A stretch of 64,000 nucleotides of DNA from Thalassotalea atypica (lineage in GTDB: Bacteria; Pseudomonadota; Gammaproteobacteria; Enterobacterales; Alteromonadaceae): NCBI RefSeq assembly GCF_030295975.1, contig NZ_AP027364.1:1488001-1552000 (forward strand), in the 5' to 3' direction. This document shows positions 33,355-41,272 of this stretch, piece after piece. The position numbers and the translations under genes are program-made. Within the stretch, counting starts at the first letter, position 1. Every line of letters begins with the position of its first letter. Under the pieces are notes generated by a model. It worked only from the letters and a program-made list of their open reading frames with translations, ran no database searches and was not told the origin of the DNA.

Positions 33355-33669
33355 GCCAATACCTAAAGTAATTCAATTATGGCTAATGTAAATAAAAGTT
33401 ATCGATGCGACAAATATTATTTGTTTTTCAATTAATAATTTTTCTCTTAAATTTCTTTGAAGTGATATGTAGGAGAATTTACAGGAGTAAAGTTTGATCT
33501 ATTTTAATCCCTATTGGATACGAGTAGTACAATCATTAAAAAAGAAAAACCTTACATCGAAGCATTACCACTTAGCGGCTCAAACTGGTCTAGAAATATC
33601 CAATGATTAAACTTTCAATACCTACAGTGAACTTACAATATTAATTTTTCAATAGACAGGAGGGTTACA
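33355..33669. promoter_or_regulatory. Divergent hdfR/maoP control region
   Basis: This 315-bp AT-rich spacer lies between two divergent genes. No ORF is seen. In E. coli the MaoP target site maoS lies close to maoP, so this spacer is where a counterpart could be sought. I cannot identify one by eye. Confidence 0.4.
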
Positions 33670-34011
33670 ATGAAAACATCGATAAGAATAGGACAAAATT
33701 TATTTTACGGTGATAACTCGTTTCCACACGGTATTTCTCGTAGTGGCCATTTCAATAAACGGGAATCAGATGAACTTGCTCTATATGGAAAGACATTTGA
33801 AGACTTGTGTAATGGAAATTTATTACCTGCAAATGAAGAAGAAGTACAATTTGTAGAGGCAATGGCAACCTCTAATGAAAGTGAACTTTATTCAGCCAAC
33901 CTATGGAAAAAATATCTTACAGTCGTTGAAAAAAGCCGTGTTCATCATGGGTTTTCTGTGAGTAATGCTAAAACAAAAGAGCTTAATGAAAACGAACTTT
34001 CATTTACTTAA
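33670..34011 (+). CDS. maoP: MaoP-family (DUF413) protein
   Basis: The 113-residue protein matches E. coli MaoP/YifE (112 residues) along its length: FYGDNSFPHGISRSGHF against FDNKHYPRGFSRHGDF, LALYGKTFEDL against LERHGYAFNEL, EEEVQFVEA and LWKKYL against VWSKYM. MaoP acts with the maoS site to organise the Ori macrodomain of the E. coli chromosome. AGGAGG lies just upstream of the ATG. The gene is divergent from an hdfR-like gene, as in E. coli. Unlike E. coli, it is followed by an ATP-grasp ligase and a peptidase on the same strand. Confidence 0.82.
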   Translation: MKTSIRIGQNLFYGDNSFPHGISRSGHFNKRESDELALYGKTFEDLCNGNLLPANEEEVQFVEAMATSNESELYSANLWKKYLTVVEKSRVHHGFSVSNAKTKELNENELSFT

Positions 34012-34167
34012 TTTATTTATAGGATTGACGACTCAAGGATGAGCTATTTATAAATATTTTTTAACTTAACGACAATTATTTTTTAGCAGTCATTACGGCA
34101 AGTTTTCTGTATGCTCCGCCAAAAATAACGATACGAGTAAAACGTATCCTCTAGTTGGGCGAAGCCA

Positions 34168-35214
34168 ATGAAAATTTGTTTTATCATGTACCCTTGGGAA
34201 CGCATAGAACCTGAGACAGATTCAACTCTGAGACTCATTCATGAATGTGTAAAACGTGGCCACACGGTTGCGCTTTCAACGGTTAACAACTTAACAATCC
34301 GTGATAGTGTCGCCAGTGCATTCTGTGATGTTTTTACAAAAGAAACAAAGTACTCAGACAATGTTCCGAGTTTCTATAAAACGGCAGACTTCAAACGTGC
34401 TCAACTTCCACTTGCGGGTTTTGATGCAGTTATAATGAGAGCTAACCCTCCACTTGATACTTTGGCGTTGAATTTCTTAGACTCAGTACGTGGCGATACA
34501 TTTATTATGAACGATCTTGACGGCCTGCGTGTTGCTAATAACAAGGTTTATACCGCCTCTTTTCAAGATACCGAAAGTGAGTTTATTCCTGCTACTCACG
34601 TCTCAAAAAATCGTGAATACCTAGAGCGGATTTTTGACGAGTCGGAAAGTAATAGAATGATCTTAAAACCTCTAGATGGCTATGGCGGTAGAGGGGTTAT
34701 TGTGCTTGAGAAAAATGCACGGCAAAGCTTCAGATCATTACTCGATTTCTATATCGGAGGTGACGAGCATGGTAAAGGCAGTAACTACGTTATTTTGCAA
34801 GATTATGTACATGGTGCAGAAGAAGGCGATGTTCGAATTCTAATGCTTAATGGCGAGCCTATAGGTGCAATGAAGCGTATACCAGCTTCAAATGATATGC
34901 GTTCGAATGTTCATGCGGGTGGTAGTGTTGTTAAACATAAACTCACTGCACAAGAAAAAAAATTATGCAAATACATTGGCCCTAAATTAGTGCGAGATGG
35001 TCTTTATTTTACTGGGGTAGACGTTATTGGCGGAAAGCTCATTGAAGTTAATGTGTTAAGCCCAGGCGGCATTGTTCGTATTAACAAGTTAAATAGGGTG
35101 AAACTTCAAGTTCAGGTTATTGATTTTGTAGAAAGTGTAGTACAGGCAAAAGAGCTCGTAATGAATCGCAAAACAGAGTTTAGAAAGGTCATTGAAGATG
35201 CAAACGCTATCTGA
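34168..35214 (+). CDS. Glutathione-synthetase-like ATP-grasp ligase
   Basis: The 348-residue protein has a GSH-synthetase N-domain (MKICFIMYPWERI..., THAL-type segment TLRLIHECVKRGHTV) and an ATP-grasp domain with the ATP loop LKPLDGYGGRGVIVL. Metal-binding acids lie in DYVHGAEEGDVRI and the C-terminal FTGVDVIGGKLIEVNVLSPGG, as in GshB. It should form an amide bond between a carboxylate and an amine using ATP. True GshB joins gamma-glutamylcysteine with glycine. This copy is linked to a peptidase and may have another substrate. Its end overlaps the next gene by 17 nt, so the two are probably co-translated. Confidence 0.8.
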   Translation: MKICFIMYPWERIEPETDSTLRLIHECVKRGHTVALSTVNNLTIRDSVASAFCDVFTKETKYSDNVPSFYKTADFKRAQLPLAGFDAVIMRANPPLDTLALNFLDSVRGDTFIMNDLDGLRVANNKVYTASFQDTESEFIPATHVSKNREYLERIFDESESNRMILKPLDGYGGRGVIVLEKNARQSFRSLLDFYIGGDEHGKGSNYVILQDYVHGAEEGDVRILMLNGEPIGAMKRIPASNDMRSNVHAGGSVVKHKLTAQEKKLCKYIGPKLVRDGLYFTGVDVIGGKLIEVNVLSPGGIVRINKLNRVKLQVQVIDFVESVVQAKELVMNRKTEFRKVIEDANAI

Positions 35215-37189
35215 GAAAGAGTGTATCCAACTCATCAAGAAACGAGAGTGTTTTCATGCAGAAGTGAATGATGGCTCATTTATCGTCAAAATTGACGAAT
35301 ATACTCCACTAATTTGTGCTGCGATCCACAATGGACATCGACTTCGTTCAGAATTAGGTAAATCGTTCTTGCTATCAAAGCAAGAACGATTTTATGAAGA
35401 AGATCCATACACAGATGAGTTGATTTCTTCTTTTCCAATTCAGCTTATTGGTAATGATTCTCGTTTTGAGTACGATCTAAACCGTGCAAAAACACTTTCT
35501 ACTTATTTTAAAACTGCATGGGATAAGCAAGTATGGCAAAAGCCATTAACGCAAAAGCAACGTACTATTAGTCATGATAAGCATGAGTCATTCTATAACG
35601 TGCTTGAAGCGATAGTCGCTGCCATAGAAAAGCAGTTTGGCAATGCCATTATTTTTGATATTCACTCATACAATTACAAGCGCATAGAAAAAGATACACC
35701 AACCTTCAATATTGGTGCAGGACAAATTGATGTTGAGCGTTGGGGTAAAGTTATCAGTCAATTCGAGCGTCAACTAAACAAAATTGAATTACCGAATGTT
35801 GAAGTAAGAGCTGCAACTGATGAAGTTTTTCATGGTAGAGGGTATTTAATTTCACATATCAATGCGCACTTTGACAATACAATTGTGCTACCAACAGAAG
35901 TAAAAAAAGTGTTTATGGACGAAACTTCTGGACAAGTATACCCGCTAGTACTCGATAATCTTAAATCTGGCTTTAAGAATGCTATCAGTGAAACCGCAGC
36001 GTTTTTCATGCGTCGTTACACTAAGAAAACCCGTACCCAAAAAGCGGACATCCTTTCTTCAAATATTAGTCCAGAAGTCATCGAATTAGATAAAAAGCTG
36101 TTTTCACTGTGTAAAAGTGTTGAAACGCTTAATTTTATTAACCCGGTTAATTTATCTAGTCAGAAGAATCGTTTCCTAAAAAGAAACAGTTATTTAGCAC
36201 CTAACTTTAACTACAAGCAGTTAAACTTAAATCCATATAAGTTTCGAGAGAACCTTTATAAGTTACCGGTTGACGATATTTTCGATGCTGGGATTGCAAC
36301 GCTATATCGCCACGTTATTGACAACTTGGCCAGTAAAATTGACTTGTTAACTTCTATAGGTACGGATGAGTTTGTTTATAACTCGCTTAAATATTATGGT
36401 GAGCCAAGCCATACAGACATTGCCAATGCCCGCTTTATTTTACATTTAAACGACGATGAATTTTTTGAACCTGATGTTTACCTTAATGCCGATGAGGCGA
36501 TCGAATACTTTAGGTTTCAAGCTCAAGAATGGGGGCTAAAATGTAAGGTTGAAAAGTCAGCCAAAATAGTTGCTAAAGCAATGGTAAATAATGAGAAAGC
36601 GCTATTGCTTATTAATAAGGAAGCCAAGTTTACAGAAAAAGAGTTACATGCCTTTGCTTATCACGAGCTTGGTATTCATATGCTAACCACTATTAATGCC
36701 AAAAAACACCCTCTAAAAGTGTTTAGTTTGGGCTTAACCGGTAATACTCATACGCAAGAAGGCATCGCGCTTTACAGTGAATATTGCTCTGGTAGTTTAA
36801 CAATTCAACGCCTTAAAATTATTGCTCTTAGGGTTATTGCCGTTCAGTACATGCTAGAGCATGGCGACTTTGTGAAAACCTATCACGCTTTGATGAATGA
36901 ATTTTCATTAGATAAGGAGTTCGCTTTTACGCTAACTACTCGTGTTTACCGAGGTGGTGGCTTTACTAAAGATTATTTATACTTAACAGGCTTTAGGGAC
37001 ATATTAAACCTTGCTAAAGAAACGTCGATTGATAATTTGTTGGTGGGTAAAACGGGTTTGTTAGACTTTGACGTTATCTCTGAAATGGTAGAGCGTGGTC
37101 TGTTAAATAGACCTGTGCCGTTATTTGATACTTCGTACACGTCATCAGGTGACAAAGTATTAGACTTTATTGTTAACTCAATAAAATAA
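35198..37189 (+). CDS. N-formylglutamate-amidohydrolase-like / DUF1704 QEGLA-motif peptidase fusion
   Basis: Start at ATG 35198 (a TTG lies two codons earlier). The 663-residue protein has an N-terminal N-formylglutamate-amidohydrolase-like domain (IFDIHSYNYKR, HGRGYLISHINAHFDNT). The DUF1704/TIGR02421 domain follows, with the zinc motif HELGIH (about residues 490-495) and the family signature TQEGIA as likely third ligand. DUF1704 is the bacterial relative of the eukaryotic MATCAP tyrosine carboxypeptidases, so a carboxypeptidase role is reasonable. NCBI names such proteins flavohemoglobin expression-modulating QEGLA proteins. It overlaps the ATP-grasp gene, suggesting ligation and hydrolysis act in one pathway. 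Confidence 0.8.
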   Translation: MQTLSEKECIQLIKKRECFHAEVNDGSFIVKIDEYTPLICAAIHNGHRLRSELGKSFLLSKQERFYEEDPYTDELISSFPIQLIGNDSRFEYDLNRAKTLSTYFKTAWDKQVWQKPLTQKQRTISHDKHESFYNVLEAIVAAIEKQFGNAIIFDIHSYNYKRIEKDTPTFNIGAGQIDVERWGKVISQFERQLNKIELPNVEVRAATDEVFHGRGYLISHINAHFDNTIVLPTEVKKVFMDETSGQVYPLVLDNLKSGFKNAISETAAFFMRRYTKKTRTQKADILSSNISPEVIELDKKLFSLCKSVETLNFINPVNLSSQKNRFLKRNSYLAPNFNYKQLNLNPYKFRENLYKLPVDDIFDAGIATLYRHVIDNLASKIDLLTSIGTDEFVYNSLKYYGEPSHTDIANARFILHLNDDEFFEPDVYLNADEAIEYFRFQAQEWGLKCKVEKSAKIVAKAMVNNEKALLLINKEAKFTEKELHAFAYHELGIHMLTTINAKKHPLKVFSLGLTGNTHTQEGIALYSEYCSGSLTIQRLKIIALRVIAVQYMLEHGDFVKTYHALMNEFSLDKEFAFTLTTRVYRGGGFTKDYLYLTGFRDILNLAKETSIDNLLVGKTGLLDFDVISEMVERGLLNRPVPLFDTSYTSSGDKVLDFIVNSIK

Positions 37190-37301
37190 TATAAAGCGTC
37201 AATCGGAAAAGGAAAGCTTTTAGCTTTTTTATCTGTCTATCATGAGTCAGTCATTACCACTGTGTAACCTGTTTTGATTGGTTCTAAGCAATGGAGTTAC
37301 T

Positions 37302-37439
37302 TTGAAGTATTTTGCTTACGACTCAAATATGTCGCTTGAGCGGTTTAAAAAAAGAGTGCACAAGGTAGATCGTCTTGGTACGCTCCAATTATTTAATCAC
37401 CAACTAAGTTTTCATAAAAAAATTAGTAACTGGTTTTGA
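37302..37439 (+). pseudogene. Truncated gamma-glutamylcyclotransferase remnant
   Basis: From TTG 37302 the frame reads KYFAYDSNMSLERFKKRV, then RLGTLQLFNHQLSFHKK, and stops at 37437. This matches the N-terminus of GGCT-like proteins (YFAYGSNM...R...G...L.F.K). The usual Gly after FAY is Asp here and only 45 of ~150 residues remain. GGCT-fold enzymes cleave gamma-glutamyl amides, which fits the neighbouring glutathione-synthetase-like gene. It accounts for part of the 37190-37689 gap; the rest is AT-rich promoter-type DNA. Confidence 0.7.
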
Positions 37440-37689
37440 GCACTCATATTAACTGAGAAAACAAGTTTTAGTAAAGTAAATGAGATTGACTGACACAAGT
37501 GTGTTACATTGATGGCAGTTATCATCAATTAACAACAAATGTTCAATTGCCTATATATTTGATGTTATAAATACTACCTATTAATAATTTCAGCATAAAA
37601 CGAGCTAATCCCGATAACAATATCGACAAATTGTTCTCTCTTTTAGATTAAATTCACGTAATCATACATTTAATTTAAATGAGAATTTT

Positions 37690-38355
37690 ATGTTACCTGT
37701 AAAAAATCCATGCCTCAAACCTATTGAGACACCTTCGATATTATCACTTGCCTTTGACCCTCCGAATATCTGTTCTTTAGTCGGTCTTTTCTTTGCGTTA
37801 TTAGCGTTATTTTTTGCCTTAGTCGGAAATTATCCTGCCGCAATGATAGGGTTAATTTGGGCCGTATTCTTTGATTGGAATGATGGCAAAATCGCGAGAA
37901 TAATGAAAAGTAGAACGGCTATCCAAGGTCAAATTGGAGGGCAAGTCGATTCCCTTATCGATATTGTGAGCTTTGGAGTTTGTCCTGCTGTGATTTTATT
38001 GAGTTACGGACATTATGATCCGATGTTATTCCCTGGTGCTTTTTTAATTGTTGCAGCAGGGGTATTACGGTTAAGTTATTTCAACGTTTTCGGCTTGTCT
38101 GGCGAATCTGCTTACAAAGGACTTGCATATGATAACAATGCCATCATTCTTGTATTTGTTTTTTTATTCGAAAGTATTATGACTACAGCCGCTTTCACCG
38201 TCGTGCTTTATACCACTCTCGTTGCATTATCAGTTTTAAATGTAGCCCCTATAAGAACACCTAAGCTTAATGGTGGAGTTTGGTATTATGTTCTTGCTTT
38301 ATACACTCTTGCTATAACGCTTGCATACGGCTGGTTGTTATTTTCGAACGTTTGA
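37690..38355 (+). CDS. CDP-alcohol phosphotransferase, PssA-related, membrane
   Basis: The 221-residue integral membrane protein has several TM helices and a CDP-alcohol signature: DWNDGKIAR, then GGQVDSLIDIVSFG. Spacing from AR to the Gly-x3-Asp-x3-Asp half is 12 residues rather than the usual eight, a four-residue insertion. LRLSYFNVFGLSGES-YKGL resembles the PssA segment LARFN...F-GL. It differs strongly from the pssA at 6080. With a cytidylyltransferase next door, it may use a CDP-activated aminoalcohol rather than CDP-diacylglycerol; that is inference. Confidence 0.75.
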   Translation: MLPVKNPCLKPIETPSILSLAFDPPNICSLVGLFFALLALFFALVGNYPAAMIGLIWAVFFDWNDGKIARIMKSRTAIQGQIGGQVDSLIDIVSFGVCPAVILLSYGHYDPMLFPGAFLIVAAGVLRLSYFNVFGLSGESAYKGLAYDNNAIILVFVFLFESIMTTAAFTVVLYTTLVALSVLNVAPIRTPKLNGGVWYYVLALYTLAITLAYGWLLFSNV

Positions 38356-38545
38356 AGGTTATAACGTTATTTACCTCAATAACTCTATAAGTATTATATC
38401 TAGAACATGATGAATGCTGGTTTTTGGTCAGTGAAGTTCAGGTCAGCAGAGTAAATTCGGTTTTCTCATTGATGTTTTTGTAAAAATGTAATAAAAACAG
38501 TGGCTTGTGTTGTTCTAATGAGGCTGTTTTGTTGTAAAAAATTTA

Positions 38546-38585
38546 ATGGAATGAATAATAAAAATTCTTTTGTTATTCATTCCAT
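38546..38585 (+). promoter_or_regulatory. Perfect hairpin in the leader of the cytidylyltransferase gene
   Basis: ATGGAATGAATAA pairs with TTATTCATTCCAT (13 bp perfect, 14-nt loop). The stem ends four bases before GGAG. Position suggests translational control or a protein-binding site, and the lack of a T-run argues against a terminator. Confidence 0.55.
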
Positions 38586-38599
38586 GATTGGAGAACAAA

Positions 38600-39031
38600 A
38601 TGAAAAAAGTATATACAAGTGGAGTATTTGATTTATTTCATGTCGGTCACGTGTCAGTACTCAATAAAGCCAAACAATTTGGTGACTATTTGATTGTTGG
38701 CGTACATTCCGATGAAGATGTTAAGTCTTATAAACGAATCCCTGTTATTTCTTGCGAACAACGTTGTGAAATTATTAGGAATATCAAGTGTGTTGATGAG
38801 GTGATCATTGCACCGCTAACCCCTAATATTGATGCTAGTTTTTATGAATTGAATGAAATTGATATCCATGTTGCAGGTGATAATATGCAGCATATGTATG
38901 AACTACCTAATAAAATGGGGATCATGCGTTATGTTACAAGAAATTCAGAAACAAGTTCAACAGCTATAAATAATAAGCTTGATAAGCTCAAAGAGGTAAT
39001 TGCACCTCCGCAATTTAGTTATTGGTCATAA
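38600..39031 (+). CDS. Aminoalcohol-phosphate cytidylyltransferase-like protein
   Basis: The start is set at ATG 38600, six bases after GGAG; a TTG four codons upstream would include the ribosome site. The 143-residue nucleotidyltransferase has GVFDLFHVGHVSVL with the HxGH motif, GVHSDEDVKSYKR and the final RNSETSSTAI (the RTxGISTTxI-type site). The text is closer to eukaryotic-like choline/ethanolamine-phosphate cytidylyltransferases than to TagD. It would make a CDP-alcohol from CTP. The neighbouring CDP-alcohol phosphotransferase would then transfer the head group to a lipid. Confidence 0.75.
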   Translation: MKKVYTSGVFDLFHVGHVSVLNKAKQFGDYLIVGVHSDEDVKSYKRIPVISCEQRCEIIRNIKCVDEVIIAPLTPNIDASFYELNEIDIHVAGDNMQHMYELPNKMGIMRYVTRNSETSSTAINNKLDKLKEVIAPPQFSYWS

Positions 39032-39210
39032 CTCTTTTTCGAAAGAGTAAGTATTAGTCAATGTAAATGTATAAGGTCGATCAAAAATAGAACTCATAGC
39101 TCAGGTTGTTAACATATACGTTCACGAGAGTTTCAACGTTTCTACATTTTGAATCGACCAGATTTTCCTAGACACAAATAAGTTGCAAACTTTGTGTACT
39201 AGGAGGATGA

Positions 39211-39538
39211 ATGAACGCTAAAATATTTTCCCGAAGAACTTAAAATACAAGCAGTTAAACAAGTTACTGAAAAACGCCATTTCGTCGCAAGTGTTGCTGA
39301 GCATCTAGATATCTCGACATACAGTTTTTACATCTGGTTAAAGCGCTATGGCACTAACAGCGATCACTATCAAGAATTATCCGAGCATGAGAAGCGCATT
39401 CGAGAGCTTGAAAAAGAATTGAAGCGCAATCAGCAAGAAGGTGACCTATTAAAGGAAGTCGCCGCGTACTTTGCGGACGAGTTAAAAAATTCTTCAAAAC
39501 TTAAAATATCCGTTTTAATTTCTTCTTGTGATAAATGA
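39211..39538 (+). pseudogene. IS3-family transposase orfA remnant
   Basis: AGGAGG precedes ATG 39211, but the ATG frame stops after 11 codons. One base off, the frame reads KYFPEELKIQAVKQV, SVAEHLDISTYSFYIWLKRYG and a leucine-zipper-like ELEKELKRNQQEGDLLKE. This is the HTH_Tnp_1 plus coiled coil of IS3 OrfA. OrfB, which carries the DDE domain, is absent. The frameshift and truncation mean it is dead. The remaining 39539-39653 holds nothing recognisable. Confidence 0.8.
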
Positions 39539-39653
39539 ATTGGCTCCCCATTGGTTGACAACATTACGTTTGGGTAAAAAAGAGCTAAACTATCCTATTC
39601 CTTCCGTTTTTTTGGCTGAATGAAATGGCAACATATGAAAATAACTGGTTCCA

Positions 39654-40511
39654 GTGAAAACAATACTTAGTCGGCTAGATGAATATTCTAGGTCTTTCGT
39701 TGTGCTTATCTGTTTTTTGGTTACGTTATCTATCGTACTACTAGGATTTTTTGTGAATCATTTTGCAATGATAGAGCCGTTACTTTTAATACCTATCGTA
39801 GTCCTTAGCTGGTACGGTAGTCGAGTAGCAGGCATCATATTGTCTGTTTTTATTGTTTCTATAACTTTGTTTATAAATGTAATAGCGATAGACTCGTTCA
39901 CTTTTTCGGGAGAATCAATTATTTATGTATTATTAAGACTGACCACTTATATTTTAGTATCACTATTAGTTATTAACTATAGACGAGTCCATAATTCAGA
40001 GTTTGTTATGGCTAGTACTGACAGTTTAACTGGGCTTTCAAATTCTAGGAGCTTTTATCTAGATTTAGCTAATGAAATTCTCCGTTCAATCAGATATAAG
40101 CATGTGTTTTCTCTGTCTTATATCGATATCGATAACTTTAAAAAAATCAATGATTCGATAGGGCATTTAAAGGGGGATGAATTGCTTATTTCTGTAGCGA
40201 ATTGCTTAGTGTCTAGCTTACGAAAAACAGATATTATCGCTAGATTGGGAGGTGATGAATTTTCAGTCATATTTCCCGAAACTAGCCAAGCAGAAGTAAA
40301 AAGTGCATTTGCCAAAGCGAGTGAAGAGCTAAGAACAAAAATGCTTAGCAAAGGATGGAATGTGAGCTTTAGTGTGGGTATTGTCACTTTTGAAACGTTA
40401 CCTACGGATTTAAAAGAAGCGATGAAAATCGCAGATGAATTAATGTACAGTGTTAAAAATAATAAAAAAAATGATGTTGCCTATGAAATATGGCAAGGAA
40501 AACTCAAATAA
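39654..40511 (+). CDS. Membrane diguanylate cyclase (GGDEF)
   Basis: The 285-residue protein starts at GTG 39654. Four or so hydrophobic helices occupy residues 15-110, laid out like the DUF4118-type sensor membrane domain. The GGDEF domain has an intact active site RLGGDEFSV and an RxxD inhibitory site (RKTD) five residues before it. STDSLTGLSNSRSFYLDL is the usual domain start. It should make cyclic-di-GMP from GTP and be product-inhibited. There is no strong ribosome site. It is the rightmost gene of cargo block A, next to an nth fragment. Confidence 0.85.
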   Translation: MKTILSRLDEYSRSFVVLICFLVTLSIVLLGFFVNHFAMIEPLLLIPIVVLSWYGSRVAGIILSVFIVSITLFINVIAIDSFTFSGESIIYVLLRLTTYILVSLLVINYRRVHNSEFVMASTDSLTGLSNSRSFYLDLANEILRSIRYKHVFSLSYIDIDNFKKINDSIGHLKGDELLISVANCLVSSLRKTDIIARLGGDEFSVIFPETSQAEVKSAFAKASEELRTKMLSKGWNVSFSVGIVTFETLPTDLKEAMKIADELMYSVKNNKKNDVAYEIWQGKLK

Positions 40512-40604
40512 TCTCGAGAAGGGTAAGATATCCCCCGAAATAAGCTTAAGTTTTAAGTTGAGTTTCATTTTTTAATGGTTGTTATACCATTATAGAAATT
40601 AATT

Positions 40605-40850
40605 TTATTCTGTTTTATCCTTAAACTCACACAAATCTTCAATGATACATGAACCACATTTTGGTTTACGGGCAACACAAATATAACGACCATGAAGAAT
40701 TAGCCAGTGGCGAACATCCACTTTAAATTCTGCAGGTACTACTTTTAAAAGTTTTTGCTTAACTTCTAATACATTTTTCCCCATGGAAAATATAGTGCGA
40801 TTTGATACGCGGTCGATGTGAGTATCTAACGCTATTGTTGGCCAGCCAAA
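40605..40850 (-). pseudogene. nth: Displaced nth 3' fragment 1 (best preserved)
   Basis: On the minus strand it encodes FGWPTIALDTHIDRVSNRT through HWLILHGRYICVARKPKCGSC and ends EFKDKTE-stop, i.e. the last ~81 residues of endonuclease III. All four FeS cysteines (C-x6-C-x2-C-x5-C) are intact. The nucleotide sequence differs from the intact nth mostly at silent positions, so it was under selection as part of a full gene until recently. It lacks the first ~130 codons, including the helix-hairpin-helix, so it cannot be a functional glycosylase. Confidence 0.92.
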
Positions 40851-40864
40851 GATAACCATGGTAG
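40851..40864. repeat. Junction motif GATAA-N5-GTAG, copy at fragment 1
   Basis: GATAACCATGGTAG directly abuts the end of nth homology, at the same nth position as in the other fragments. The following ~400 bp to 41272 hold a weak reverse frame (40872-41087) that I do not recognise, plus the leader of the next gene. Confidence 0.65.
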
Positions 40865-41272
40865 ATTTTTATTAAAGCCTAATTTTACTAATCGAAAGCG
40901 TTGCTATTAATCGATAAAATAATTTTGATGGCTGCCTTGCCATCAAAGCAGCGATAAAGGCTTTATAATGTATCACTTGACCTCCTTGTGCAGCAGCATT
41001 TTTATCCCAAGGCATGAACCAGGTTATATTATTGAAGCGGATTAACTGAACTAAAATAGCTTCTGAATGCTTACAAAAAAATAACAATCATCTAGGTTAC
41101 ACTCTGTTACACTGTCCAACATATTTTTAAGGGCAACCATTAGCAAAAGTTAATGGACGCAAAACTACCAGCCTAAGTGGTTTACATACGGTCGTGGGGT
41201 TACAAAATATACGGACATATTTTATATCACATCAATGTAGATCATTTTTACCTAACATTATATGAGGTATAA

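Noticed and set aside
33670-34011. Small gene before an ATP-grasp ligase and a peptidase as a RiPP precursor
   Set aside because: The 113-residue product aligns with E. coli MaoP along its length and has no leader/core layout or C-terminal repeats, so a dedicated precursor peptide is unlikely.
39211-39538. An active IS3 element that could explain cargo movement
   Set aside because: orfA is frameshifted, orfB is missing and no terminal repeats were found.
40872-41087. 71-codon reverse frame after nth fragment 1
   Set aside because: No ribosome site, no recognised family and poor coding character.
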